DNA from: an uncultured Alphaproteobacteria bacterium
GTDB taxonomy: Bacteria; Pseudomonadota; Alphaproteobacteria; CAAHEQ01; UBA3637
Direction of reading: 5' to 3'
DNA: 49,950 bases
NCBI GenBank assembly: GCA_937888725.1
Contig: CALARE010000088.1
Span: 1-49,950 of the forward strand
Shown here: one piece after another, positions 8,026 through 16,406 of the stretch
How the letters are laid out: each line of letters starts with the position of its first letter
How positions within the stretch are numbered: position 1 is the stretch's first letter
Translations under genes and position numbers: made by a program
The notes under the pieces: model-generated
Databases searched by the model: none
What the model was told of the DNA's origin: nothing
What the model saw: the letters and a program-made list of their open reading frames with translations, nothing else

Positions 8026-8265
8026 TTAGCGAGTGTGATGTCTTTGTTCTTTTTGAGGGGTAATATCCCCCTTTTTTACAAGAACAGGTTTGGTTTTTAA
8101 TTGATTTATATTTTCAATTGGTTTGTTGCTACACATAGACAGGCTGAGAAATAAAAAAAAGCCACCAAAAGCGATAGACCAACAGCATCCTCTACGATAA
8201 CCATTGGCAAAAGAGTCAAATTTTTCTTGTCTTAAAATTGATTTTTGTTCGGATGTATATTGCAT
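8026..8265 (-). CDS. Small single-span membrane protein
   Basis: A 79-residue protein with a hydrophilic N-terminus (MQYTSEQKSIL), one membrane segment (about residues 28-46, GCCWSIAFGGFFLFLSLSM) bearing two adjacent Cys at its edge, and a basic C-terminal tail. Not recognised. It follows the similar microprotein at 8277-8531 on the same strand after 11 bases. Both have the layout short polar head, Cys/Gly-rich start of the membrane span, Lys/Gln-rich tail, so they may be related or co-acting. Confidence 0.55.
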   Translation of the reverse strand: MQYTSEQKSILRQEKFDSFANGYRRGCCWSIAFGGFFLFLSLSMCSNKPIENINQLKTKPVLVKKGDITPQKEQRHHTR

Positions 8266-8276
8266 GGGAAACCTTC

Positions 8277-8531
8277 TTAATAATTTTGATTGTCTTTTTG
8301 AATTTGATGATAATCACGTTTTTTCTTAATAACTTTTTGCTTTTCAGGATTGTTTTTTTGCCAATTTTTGCTGATATCATCAAAGGAAACAGCTGGTGTT
8401 ATAATGGATGCAAAAATACAACCCAAAACTAAAAAACCGCTTAAACACCCGCATCCACACCCAGCTTTGGAATAGATTTTTTGTGTTTTTTCAACTTTTT
8501 CATAAAAATTATATTCGTTTTCTGTATACAT
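8277..8531 (-). CDS. Small Gly/Cys-rich single-span membrane protein
   Basis: The ATG at 8531 (MYTENEYNFY, 84 residues) is preferred over a start at 8588 because an AAAGG ribosome site lies just upstream and the longer N-terminus is not conserved-looking. A membrane span begins with alternating Gly and Cys (AGCGCGCLSG), four Cys within the span, then a Lys/Gln-rich tail ending QKDNQNY. Not recognised. The dense Cys pattern could bind metal or heme or drive oligomer packing, but nothing proves that. Likely operon with the microprotein downstream. Confidence 0.55.
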   Translation of the reverse strand: MYTENEYNFYEKVEKTQKIYSKAGCGCGCLSGFLVLGCIFASIITPAVSFDDISKNWQKNNPEKQKVIKKKRDYHQIQKDNQNY

Positions 8532-8616
8532 AAAAAGACCTTTCATTTTTATGAATGTGATTCTAGCATAAAAAAGAATATTTGTCAATATTTTTTAGAG
8601 TGTAAAAATTAAATTG

Positions 8617-8644
8617 TTGACTTGCTTGTAAATCATGGTATACT
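8617..8644 (+). promoter_or_regulatory. Sigma-70-type promoter of the 823-residue LRR gene
   Basis: TTGACT (8617-8622) and TATACT (8639-8644) with a 16-base spacer. Transcription would start about 20 bases before the GTG at 8672, which is preceded by a run of G (AGGGGGG) acting as ribosome site. Confidence 0.65.
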
Positions 8645-8671
8645 GAAATTATAAGGATAGGGGGGCTTGAC

Positions 8672-11143
8672 GTGGATTTTTCTTATCGTATTTTAAATGA
8701 GACAGAAACGAATGAATTAAAACAACAGTTTTTAGATGCATCTAAAGCATTGGCAAAAAAATACCATGATTTGTATTGTCAACAGTATAAAATAGATGCG
8801 GATAATAAAAACTTGTTAAAATCATTGTGGTATATTGTATTTTTTTCGAACGCATATGGAGAGGATATTGAACAAAATTTAAATTATGTTTTAGAAAAAT
8901 GTCCAACGCCTGCATCTGTTCGAAGTTTTGTGTATCGATTGAGTAAAAAATATGAAAATACAATGGATATTTTGCACAAATGTGAAGCGTTAGGGATAGA
9001 AAAAAGAAAAAAAAGCGTTTTGACCCCTGCAAAACTATTTCATAATTCTGATCGTGTTTTTATAGAAATACCTCCAGCAAATTCGCGTGCGTTGCAGTGT
9101 CAAAATTTAGTTGAATGGTTGAATTCCTATTTACCTGACAATGAAGAAGTATTTCAATTAAAACAAATACAGCAAACGATAGAAGAAAAGACCGCTAATG
9201 GCGTCAAAGAAGAAAGACATGTTTTTGATTATCGATTTTTGCTAGGTAAACAAGAAAAAAGAGTTGGTAAATTTTTATCCACAATTGCATCTGATTTAAA
9301 AAAGATGCAAGTCGCTTTTGAAAAAAATTTTAATTTAAAAGAAGCATTTTTATCATTTTTAAAAGAACAAAATCGGTTTGATAAACGTTCTTTTTTTGCA
9401 TTTAAAGCAAAAGAAAAATGTAAAGATTTATATCTTGCGGAACCTGTTGTTTTTTATCAGCTAAAAAATATTCAAAATACAAATGATGATTTTGATAAGT
9501 CATTAAATAAGCTAATCGAACGCTATATGCGTGAAGCAGAGATATTGCAAGAGATTGAAACAAAAAAATTGTCAGAAAATGAAACCGCTGAAGTTGCAAA
9601 TATGCTTGTTTTGTCTATTAGACCAATGGATATTGCAAGGAAGTCTACGTTTACAACCTGGACAAGTTGTAATGATGTGAACGGTAAATATGGTTCTGAT
9701 TACGCTTTAAAATATATTCCTGATGAAATTGCGGCTTATTCAATTGTCGCTTATGGTGTAAATAAAAATAATCCCTCAAAACCGTTATGCAGATGCTTGA
9801 TTAATCCATATATAAATATGTCATCTCAAAATTCAGACGGTGAATATAATAAATTTTATGCCTGCGATAGAATGTATGGAGAAATTATCCCAACACTTAG
9901 GTTGACTTTGGAGCAAGTTATAACCAACGAATTGAATAAAGATTTTAAGGGAAGTGGTGTTTATGATTTTAAGGGTCATTCCCCTGAAAATTGTCCCGAA
10001 CATATTATTTTTTTAGAAGGCGAGAGAGTCAAAGATTTAGATGTTTTTATTAAAATGATGGAAAAAGAATTTGGCTCTGTGTATAAATATGAAGAATTGT
10101 CAGATGGGCGTTATTACTTTGATGAGTTTGAATTATTCCCTGATGAAAAAGTTGATTTTAGAGGTGCTGAGATGGAATTTTTAAAAATTCCTCGTTTAAC
10201 GCCAGGGATTGATTTAGGGAAAGGGATTAATGCGACAACTGTTGAAGTGAGAAAGATTTTTTGTGAAAAAATGCCTAAAAATTTAACAATGCAACATCTT
10301 ATTTTTGATGATGCGTCGGATCAAGCTCATCCAGATGAACGGGTTAAAATACCACATAATATTTTAGTTGATACACTTGAAATTAGATCTCAGCATATTA
10401 CAGAAATTCCTGCTGACTTAGATGCAAATACAATTTGTATGGATTTAGTTATGTCAGGAGGGCGTAAAATAAATCCATTAGAAAATTTTAAAACATTTAA
10501 TCATATTAGTGTTGAAGATTTTTCATCTGATGCGGGAATGACAAAAGAGCTTCTTGCAACACTCAATGTAACACATTTTTTAGAGATTCCAAATTATCAA
10601 AGCGAGAGTTTGCCAGTAAATATAAATGCAAAATCGATCGATTTGTCAAACAGCAAAATCAAGCAATTGCCATCAGATATGAAACTTTCTGATTTGGATG
10701 TATCAGATTCATTGATTGAGCAATTACCAATCAATCTTGAAGTAACAGACTTTTTTTGTGCAGATAATTGCAAATTTTTAACAACAATCGGTGCAGGTTT
10801 TAAATGTTATGGTTCTGCAATGTTCCAAAATACAGCACTAACTCTTTTACCAGAGGATATAAGTGTTCATAATCTTTCTTTAAAAAGTAATCCTCATCTA
10901 AAATCAATACCTGAACATGTTGATGTTGAACATTTAGAGGTATCTGCTTTTTCTGGAATGATTCATTATTCAGAGCATTATAAGTCAATTCGTTTAGATA
11001 AATGTTTGCCATTAATACACCCTGATATACCAAATGAGATTATACATGGTGTTTCTTTAGATGAAATTGAAAGATCGAAACAAGAATATAAAAAACGGAC
11101 TCAGTTAAAAATAATTAAGCTAAAACAAAAAGATATTCGTTAG
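8672..11143 (+). CDS. Large protein with C-terminal leucine-rich repeats
   Basis: An 823-residue protein starting at GTG 8672 behind an AGGGGGG ribosome site. No signal peptide or membrane span. Residues 1-300 are helical and charged with no family I know. Residues about 312-410 form a distinct block (SIRPMDIARKSTF, TTWTSC, YIPDEIAAYSIVAY, PLCRCLINPY) resembling an uncharacterised domain I associate with large bacterial and phage hypotheticals. From about residue 530 to 790 there are irregular leucine-rich repeats (IDLSNSKIKQLPSDM, LDVSDSLIEQLPINL, LSLKSNPHLKSIPEHV) of the style of IpaH/SspH effectors. No E3-ligase-type catalytic Cys domain is evident. It could be an effector or intracellular partner protein; that is inference. 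Confidence 0.7.
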   Translation: MDFSYRILNETETNELKQQFLDASKALAKKYHDLYCQQYKIDADNKNLLKSLWYIVFFSNAYGEDIEQNLNYVLEKCPTPASVRSFVYRLSKKYENTMDILHKCEALGIEKRKKSVLTPAKLFHNSDRVFIEIPPANSRALQCQNLVEWLNSYLPDNEEVFQLKQIQQTIEEKTANGVKEERHVFDYRFLLGKQEKRVGKFLSTIASDLKKMQVAFEKNFNLKEAFLSFLKEQNRFDKRSFFAFKAKEKCKDLYLAEPVVFYQLKNIQNTNDDFDKSLNKLIERYMREAEILQEIETKKLSENETAEVANMLVLSIRPMDIARKSTFTTWTSCNDVNGKYGSDYALKYIPDEIAAYSIVAYGVNKNNPSKPLCRCLINPYINMSSQNSDGEYNKFYACDRMYGEIIPTLRLTLEQVITNELNKDFKGSGVYDFKGHSPENCPEHIIFLEGERVKDLDVFIKMMEKEFGSVYKYEELSDGRYYFDEFELFPDEKVDFRGAEMEFLKIPRLTPGIDLGKGINATTVEVRKIFCEKMPKNLTMQHLIFDDASDQAHPDERVKIPHNILVDTLEIRSQHITEIPADLDANTICMDLVMSGGRKINPLENFKTFNHISVEDFSSDAGMTKELLATLNVTHFLEIPNYQSESLPVNINAKSIDLSNSKIKQLPSDMKLSDLDVSDSLIEQLPINLEVTDFFCADNCKFLTTIGAGFKCYGSAMFQNTALTLLPEDISVHNLSLKSNPHLKSIPEHVDVEHLEVSAFSGMIHYSEHYKSIRLDKCLPLIHPDIPNEIIHGVSLDEIERSKQEYKKRTQLKIIKLKQKDIR

Positions 11144-11158
11144 GTTTAATTTTATTTT

Positions 11159-11188
11159 TATTGACAAAAGAGTTTGCTTTTGTCAATA
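11159..11188. repeat. 12-base perfect inverted repeat between two genes
   Basis: TATTGACAAAAG and CTTTTGTCAATA flank a 6-base AGTTTG loop. It sits 15 bases after the LRR gene stop and 34 bases before the next start. No T-run follows on either strand, so a standard terminator is not supported; it could slow polymerase or protect an RNA end. The left arm also contains TTGACA, a possible -35 element for the gene at 11223. Confidence 0.55.
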
Positions 11189-11222
11189 TGATAATAACGT
11201 TTTCTAAAAAGAGGGGTTTTTT

Positions 11223-13016
11223 ATGAAAAAGATTTTGTTTTGTGCTGTGTTAATGACGAGTTTTTTTGCTTTAGAAACGGTTGCCCAAGTTAGGGCAAGT
11301 CGTGGAAAAGCCGTTCGTACAGTTAGCTATCAACTTGATGGAAAAAGTGTTTTACCAGAAGATATTGATGCAAAAACAACTGGTCTTGTCAGTTTTTCAT
11401 ATGGTAGATTAGGGGGACAAGCAAGCTTGCTAAATGGTGCTTTAGACGGTCCTTTTAAGTATAACACAATAACAGGTTTGGCTAATAAAAAAGGATCTTT
11501 TTCTGTAAAAGATGAAAATGAAAACTGGACTGAAGGGCAAATTGTTTGTTCAGGAGTTGAAACTTTTAAATTCTTTACTTATGGCTTGCAAACAAATAGA
11601 ATGGATGATTTTTATAAATGTATTGATGTTCAAAAAGCATCATATGAAACGCCTTTTGGTGAATTGTCTTTGTTGGGGTCAATAAAATACCCATCATTTA
11701 CGGAAGATACCAATATCACATTTACACCAAGATTGTTATCTGAACAACAAGTGATTAAAAATGGGCTTTCCCCTCAAAAATTGAATTTTCAATTTGATGA
11801 AATGGGTGAAAATTTGGTGCTTAATTTTGTAACGCAAAAAGAAGACAATTTTTCTCTTTATTTCAAGTTTAATACTGGTTTTTTGCAACTCTTAAATATG
11901 GCAAAAAATGAAAAAGCTAATTTTAAAAAAGAAATTTTAGATGCAACACTAACACAGGTTCTTATACCACAATTAGATGGCAAAGAAGGTGTTGTTTTTA
12001 AAGGGGGATTTAATCTTGCAACAGGTTTTAAACAAAATAGTCTTTTAAATCTTTTTGACCAATCAGGTCAAAGATTAATTGAAGTGAAAAAATTAAATGA
12101 TGAAATTGAATTTTGGGCAAAGTACCCTGAGACATTAAATACATTTTTAGAAGGTAAAATTTATCTTCCAAATGGATTAAATGCTGTGAAAAATGCCCTG
12201 TTATCACTTTTGTTTACTAAGGGAAAAGAAACAAAAATAAAAGATGCTTTTTTAGCAATATTACTTTCTGGGTTGGAGATAAAAGATTTTACTCTTTTTG
12301 ATGAAAAAAGTCAAAAAATAGCATCTTTAAATATTAAATTGAATGAAAAATTGACCAGAAATGATATTTTATCTATTAAACAAGAACCTTATTTGTTGGA
12401 TCAATATGTGAAGGGTGAGGTTATTCTTCAATCACCTCAAAAAGAACCTATGCGTATTGAATTTAATAATATGGATACTGTCACCGTTAATGGACAAGCA
12501 GGTTTTGGTGAAAATCAAGCTGATTTTTATGGCCTTATAACTATGTTTTCTAAAATATACGCAAACCAAATTGAAATATATAGAACGCAAATGGATCCAA
12601 TTCTTAAAAATATAGTTTATGTTAATGATGTTTATCAAGCATATCTTGAGCAAAAAGAAAGAGATCGTGTTTTAAAAACAGCAAAACAATTCGCTTTAAC
12701 AAATTATGATTATTGTGTTAAAGAATTGGAAGCTGAACGCATAGATTATATGTATGAATGTCAAGGTATTCCATTTGATAAAATTTCAGGGTTGAAACCA
12801 ATTAATGGTATTGATATGACGTTAACACCAGCAACAAAAATGGGAGCAGAACATTCATTTATTTACTATGATGAAAAAATAAAGCGGGATGTTGTTATGC
12901 TTCAACTTAAATTTACAGATGAGGCATTGTGTCAAAGCATAGCAACAAGCCAAAATCAAACTTGTGAAAATCAATCCGTTACAATTGGTATTCAAACAGA
13001 ACTTAAAACATATTAA
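11223..13016 (+). CDS. Exported protein of unknown function
   Basis: A 597-residue precursor with a Sec signal peptide (MKKILFCAVLMTSFFALETV, cleavage probably after AQ or RAS near residues 22-26). The mature part is beta-rich with recurring Gly/Asn turns and the repeated theme of short LxGKxxLPxG-like loops (LDGKSVLPEDI, LEGKIYLPNGL), plus Cys pairs in the C-terminal third (YDYCVKELEAER, MYECQGI, LCQSIATSQNQTC) that may form periplasmic disulphides. No family recognised; it is a likely periplasmic or surface protein. Ribosome site AGAGGGG precedes the ATG. It ends in a strong bidirectional terminator. Confidence 0.7.
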   Translation: MKKILFCAVLMTSFFALETVAQVRASRGKAVRTVSYQLDGKSVLPEDIDAKTTGLVSFSYGRLGGQASLLNGALDGPFKYNTITGLANKKGSFSVKDENENWTEGQIVCSGVETFKFFTYGLQTNRMDDFYKCIDVQKASYETPFGELSLLGSIKYPSFTEDTNITFTPRLLSEQQVIKNGLSPQKLNFQFDEMGENLVLNFVTQKEDNFSLYFKFNTGFLQLLNMAKNEKANFKKEILDATLTQVLIPQLDGKEGVVFKGGFNLATGFKQNSLLNLFDQSGQRLIEVKKLNDEIEFWAKYPETLNTFLEGKIYLPNGLNAVKNALLSLLFTKGKETKIKDAFLAILLSGLEIKDFTLFDEKSQKIASLNIKLNEKLTRNDILSIKQEPYLLDQYVKGEVILQSPQKEPMRIEFNNMDTVTVNGQAGFGENQADFYGLITMFSKIYANQIEIYRTQMDPILKNIVYVNDVYQAYLEQKERDRVLKTAKQFALTNYDYCVKELEAERIDYMYECQGIPFDKISGLKPINGIDMTLTPATKMGAEHSFIYYDEKIKRDVVMLQLKFTDEALCQSIATSQNQTCENQSVTIGIQTELKTY

Positions 13017-13045
13017 AAAAAAAGGGGCTTAAAAGCTCCTTTTTT
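13015..13045. terminator. Bidirectional intrinsic terminator
   Basis: AGGGGCTT and AAGCTCCT pair (one G-T) with an A-run on the left and a T-run on the right, so it can end both the plus-strand exported-protein gene and the minus-strand lipoprotein gene, whose stop lies in its T-run. Confidence 0.8.
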
Positions 13046-13349
13046 AATAGCAATCAAATTCTTTTTTATTGTGTTTTTCAATTAATTTCTCTTTGTCTTT
13101 TTGAACAAGATATTCCGCTTTTTTATCTTTTATATAAATAATTAAATTTTCACCCTCTAATCGGTACAATCCTTTATAAGAAATTATTTTATCTTTCATA
13201 AATTCCTCTTTTTCAACATAGCCATTTTTTTGAATAAAGAGCGTTTCTTTTATTTCATTGTCCTTATGAATATAAGATTTACAAAAATGTGTGTTTGATG
13301 AACTACAAGCTGATAAAAAACAAGCAGATAATAAAAATAATTTTTTCAT
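13044..13349 (-). CDS. Small lipoprotein, function unknown
   Basis: A 101-residue precursor with lipobox LSAC (Cys15) after MKKLFLLSACF; an earlier Cys lies at residue 10. The mature domain (FIQKNGYVEKEEF, ISYKGLYRLEGENLIIYI) looks like a small beta-sheet domain and ends in Cys-Tyr. No family recognised. It is the last gene of the minus-strand run psd-pssA-exported protein-trmJ, 8 bases after trmJ. Confidence 0.65.
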   Translation of the reverse strand: MKKLFLLSACFLSACSSSNTHFCKSYIHKDNEIKETLFIQKNGYVEKEEFMKDKIISYKGLYRLEGENLIIYIKDKKAEYLVQKDKEKLIEKHNKKEFDCY

Positions 13350-13357
13350 TCTACCCT

Positions 13358-14113
13358 CTATTTATTTTCTTTGCGTGTTAAGTCTGTAAAAATTTTATGT
13401 AATGTTTTAATTTCAGATGACGTTAGATTGTTGCGTAAAAAAATATTTCTTAAGTTTTGGCTCATGCGTTCTTTTTTATCTTCAAACCTAAAATATCCAC
13501 GTTTTTCAAGAGCTGTTTCAAGGTGGTCAAATAAGGCATTGAACTCTGCCTGTGTTGCTAGATGTGAGGATCCTATTTCTAATCTTGTATTTGAATTTTT
13601 TAATGTTGTTTTGTACCATTCGTAGCCTAATAATAAAACAGCTTGTGATAAGTTTAATGAAGCGTGGAGTGGATTTAAAGGTATTTCAACAACAGCGTTT
13701 GCATAAACAATTTCGGTATTGAGTAATCCTGTTCTTTCAGCTCCGAATAAAAAAGCTGTTTTTCCACCTTGAGAAATAAAATGATTTATCTTTGAAACAC
13801 CATCTGTTGGAGAATAAATTTCTTTTGTCATATCACGTTTTCTAGCACTCGTTGCTAAAAGATAGTGGATATCTTTAATCGCATCTTCGATAGATGAAAA
13901 GATCTGTGCATCTTCTAAAATACTTTGAGCACCAGAAGCTGCTGAGATTGCTTTATCGCTTAAATGATTATCTCGTGGCGAAATAATTCTTAATTCAGAT
14001 AAAGAGCAATTCATCATTGCTCTTGCAACCATTCCCATATTTTCAGCAAGTTGTGGACGCGTTAAAATAATAATTGGTGCATTATTAAGTTGTTTGTTTT
14101 GAATTTTTTTCAT
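13358..14113 (-). CDS. trmJ: tRNA (cytidine/uridine-2'-O-)-methyltransferase TrmJ
   Basis: A SPOUT-fold methyltransferase that 2'-O-methylates position 32 in the anticodon loop of several tRNAs using SAM. Family motifs are visible: motif 1 ENMGMVARAMMN near residue 19, motif 2 LFGAERTGL near 121, and motif 3 IPLNPLHASLNLSQAV near 144, which builds the trefoil knot and SAM site. Length 251 residues is typical. The start codon overlaps the stop of the upstream exported-protein gene by one base (TAATG), so it is translated from the same message as pssA and psd. Confidence 0.9.
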   Translation of the reverse strand: MKKIQNKQLNNAPIIILTRPQLAENMGMVARAMMNCSLSELRIISPRDNHLSDKAISAASGAQSILEDAQIFSSIEDAIKDIHYLLATSARKRDMTKEIYSPTDGVSKINHFISQGGKTAFLFGAERTGLLNTEIVYANAVVEIPLNPLHASLNLSQAVLLLGYEWYKTTLKNSNTRLEIGSSHLATQAEFNALFDHLETALEKRGYFRFEDKKERMSQNLRNIFLRNNLTSSEIKTLHKIFTDLTRKENK

Positions 14114-14604
14114 TAGTTAAATCCATCAGGATTGATATTAAAAGATTTTTTCCCCAATCGTTTTTTTGATATATTAGATGCATTTTGCGTTGTTGTTAAT
14201 GCCTTTTTTTCTTCAAATACAGGTTTTTCAACATAGTTTTCATTCTTAACATATTCACCATTTTTTTCAATATATAAAGTATTCTTACTGATATAATCAG
14301 GGTTTAATTCAAGTTGACCATTTTTTTCAACGTAAGGTGGATTGACCTCATAATTATTATATAATTTAGTATATTCTTCTTCTGTATAATTTTGTGAAAG
14401 GCGTAAAAAAGACATCATTTCATCTTTGTTTTTGTAAAAAGAGTCTTTAAGTTCTTTCATTAAATCGAATTTCATCTCTTGATAAAATGGTGTTTCAATG
14501 ATATTGACATCATCAATACTCTTTTTTTGTTCTTGCTGAGCCAAAGCGACTTGTATACACAAGCCGCTACCAATTATAAGACAAAGAAGAATAATTTTTT
14601 TCAT
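14113..14604 (-). CDS. Exported protein with short tandem EKNG-type repeats
   Basis: A 163-residue precursor with signal peptide (MKKIILLCLIIGSGLCIQVA, cleavage probably ALA-QQ). The mature part is acidic and helical, then residues about 88-135 carry imperfect repeats of the form Y-(V/I)-E-K-N-G-x-(L/Y) (YVEKNGQLELNPDY, LYIEKNGEYVKNENY, NYVEKPVFEEK). No family recognised. It lies between pssA (3-base gap) and trmJ (one-base overlap), so it is co-transcribed with phospholipid synthesis genes; a periplasmic role near the membrane is possible but unproven. Confidence 0.65.
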   Translation of the reverse strand: MKKIILLCLIIGSGLCIQVALAQQEQKKSIDDVNIIETPFYQEMKFDLMKELKDSFYKNKDEMMSFLRLSQNYTEEEYTKLYNNYEVNPPYVEKNGQLELNPDYISKNTLYIEKNGEYVKNENYVEKPVFEEKKALTTTQNASNISKKRLGKKSFNINPDGFN

Positions 14605-14607
14605 TTT

Positions 14608-15405
14608 TTATCCTTTTGATTGAATGTATGCTCTTTTAAATTTTATAAAATAATAAATACAAAGAGGGATTGATACTAAATAAGCAATTCCAATAATGCT
14701 TAGCATAATCCATGGGAATGAAAATAAGCCTGCTATGGTAAAAAGTGCAATAATCAATAAGAGCGTTGATAAGCCAGCTGAGATGTGAAGATGTTTTAAA
14801 CAAAGAGTTGGAATTTTACTGGCCATCATAATCCCACTAAATAGAATAAAAATGGCAACTAAAATCGGATTTCTAAACGCTTCAATCGATTGATTTGTGG
14901 CTAACCAAAAAATAAGAGGAAGAATGGTTAAAAAACCACCCGCTGGTGCAGGTACACCCATGAAAAAGTGTTTCCAATAAGGGGGTTGCTCTGTGTCAAT
15001 CAAGCTATTAAATCGGGCTAATCTTGCAGCACAGCACATAGATACAAATAAAACAAATCCCCAATAAACACCAATAGCTTCTTTTTTGACAGCTAGATTT
15101 TGAAGAACGCTAATTCTTGTATCTCCATCCATAGTCCAAAGATACATCAAAAAAGCAGGGGCAACGCCGAAACTGACAAAATCTGATAAAGAATCTAATT
15201 CAGCCCCAAAGCGAGATGATACATTTAGCATCCGTGCAACTTTACCATCTAAAAAGTCAAAAACACCTGCTAATGCTATAAATAAAATGGCTAATGACCA
15301 TTCCCCCCAAAAGGACATATTAATAGATGAAACGCCAAAAGCAAGGGCTGTCATTGTTACAGCATTGGGAAATATGGGTCTAATATTCAATTCTTTATCA
15401 GTCAT
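14608..15405 (-). CDS. pssA: CDP-diacylglycerol-serine O-phosphatidyltransferase
   Basis: Makes phosphatidylserine from CDP-diacylglycerol and L-serine at the inner membrane. The CDP-alcohol phosphotransferase signature is complete: Asp53-Gly54, Ala57-Arg58, Gly67, Asp71 and Asp75 (ends DGKVAR and GAELDSLSD). Six or more membrane segments fill the rest; length 265 fits the type II (membrane) PssA of alphaproteobacteria. It lies directly downstream of psd (16-base gap), the classical psd-pssA pair, which together yields phosphatidylethanolamine. Confidence 0.93.
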   Translation of the reverse strand: MTDKELNIRPIFPNAVTMTALAFGVSSINMSFWGEWSLAILFIALAGVFDFLDGKVARMLNVSSRFGAELDSLSDFVSFGVAPAFLMYLWTMDGDTRISVLQNLAVKKEAIGVYWGFVLFVSMCCAARLARFNSLIDTEQPPYWKHFFMGVPAPAGGFLTILPLIFWLATNQSIEAFRNPILVAIFILFSGIMMASKIPTLCLKHLHISAGLSTLLLIIALFTIAGLFSFPWIMLSIIGIAYLVSIPLCIYYFIKFKRAYIQSKG

Positions 15406-15421
15406 TATCTTCTCTCTTTAT

Positions 15422-16141
15422 CTATTTTTCATTTAAGTCAGCTAAAACAGTTTCACCTGCAACCATAGATTGCCCAGGCAATACTTTAGGATAAACACCT
15501 GTTGGTAAAAAGACATCTAAACGACTGCCAAAACGGATCATGCCAAAAACATTGCCCTTCTTTACCATTTCACCGACTTTTAATGGACAATAAATCCGAC
15601 GGGCAACAAGACCTGCAATTTGAATAAATCCAATCTTAGTGCCGTCATCTCTTTTAATTGTAATTTCTTGACGTTCGTTGTCCTCACTATCTTTATCCGC
15701 AATATTGACGAATTTTCCAGGGCGATAGGTGAGTGCATCAACCATCCCCGATGTTGGTGCACGGTTAACGTGAACGTTAAAAACACTCATAAAGATACTG
15801 ATACGCAATAAAGGTTCATTGCCTAATCCCATTTCTTTTGGTGGCACAACATATTTTATATTACTGACAATACCATCAGCTGGTGAGATAATAAGGTTAT
15901 CCCCTTCTGGCGTAACTCTGACAGGGTTGCGAAAGAAATAAAAAACAAAGGCTAAAAGAGGAATGCCAATTGTTAAAAAACAGCTGTCAAGCAATCCTAA
16001 AAATAAAACGAGGATAACTGCAACTGCAAAAATTTTAAGCCCTTCTTTGTGGATGGCTGGTAATAAATAACGTTTCCAACTTAAATCAACAGAGCTAGAA
16101 TCGGGAACTTGATAAGATGTGTTTGTGTTTTTTTCAGTCAT
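15422..16141 (-). CDS. psd: Phosphatidylserine decarboxylase proenzyme
   Basis: Converts phosphatidylserine to phosphatidylethanolamine. RFGSRLDVFLP near the C-terminus holds the self-cleavage Gly-Ser (Ser206 from the chosen start), whose Ser becomes the pyruvoyl group. N-terminal membrane segments (LKIFAVAVILVLFLGLLD) and FNVHVNRAP with its His are also typical of the short alphaproteobacterial Psd. The ATG at 16141 is preferred over 16165 because AAGGAG lies directly upstream of it. Length about 239 residues is normal for this group. Confidence 0.93.
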   Translation of the reverse strand: MTEKNTNTSYQVPDSSSVDLSWKRYLLPAIHKEGLKIFAVAVILVLFLGLLDSCFLTIGIPLLAFVFYFFRNPVRVTPEGDNLIISPADGIVSNIKYVVPPKEMGLGNEPLLRISIFMSVFNVHVNRAPTSGMVDALTYRPGKFVNIADKDSEDNERQEITIKRDDGTKIGFIQIAGLVARRIYCPLKVGEMVKKGNVFGMIRFGSRLDVFLPTGVYPKVLPGQSMVAGETVLADLNEK

Positions 16142-16241
16142 AATATTTTCTCCTTTTGAAAACACTTTAAATGATTTTCAATTCTTTTTCAAAGTATTTT
16201 TTATGAAATGTTAAAAATTTATTCATTTCATATAAAATTGA

Positions 16242-16270
16242 TTGACTTATGAATTGATATTTTTTATAAT
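16242..16270 (+). promoter_or_regulatory. Promoter of tRNA-Leu
   Basis: TTGACT (16242-16247) and TATAAT (16265-16270) with a 17-base spacer end 11 bases before the tRNA 5' end, so transcription starts only a few bases upstream of the mature tRNA. Confidence 0.8.
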
Positions 16271-16281
16271 AACAGACACTT

Positions 16282-16368
16282 GCTCAAGTGGCGAAATTGG
16301 TAGACGCGCTGGCTTCAGGTGCTAGTACTTTAACGAGTGTGAAGGTTCGAGTCCTTTCTTGAGCACCA
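16282..16368 (+). tRNA. tRNA-Leu (anticodon CAG)
   Basis: Acceptor arms GCTCAAG and CTTGAGC pair fully, followed by discriminator A and an encoded CCA. The anticodon loop TTCAGGT places CAG at 16316-16318 (reads CUG), with stem CTGGC/GCTAG. The T-loop is GGTTCGAGTCC and the variable arm is long, as in leucine tRNAs. Confidence 0.95.
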
Positions 16369-16372
16369 TTTA

Positions 16373-16392
16373 GGCCCTTTAGGGCTTTTTTT
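16373..16392 (+). terminator. Intrinsic terminator of tRNA-Leu
   Basis: GCCC-TTTA-GGGC followed by seven T, directly after the tRNA. The next gene starts at 16407, so any read-through would serve it. Confidence 0.75.
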
Positions 16393-16406
16393 GTTGTGGA
16401 GAGGAA

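Noticed and set aside
11159..11188. Intrinsic terminator after the LRR gene
   Set aside because: A perfect hairpin but no T-run on either strand; listed as an inverted repeat only.
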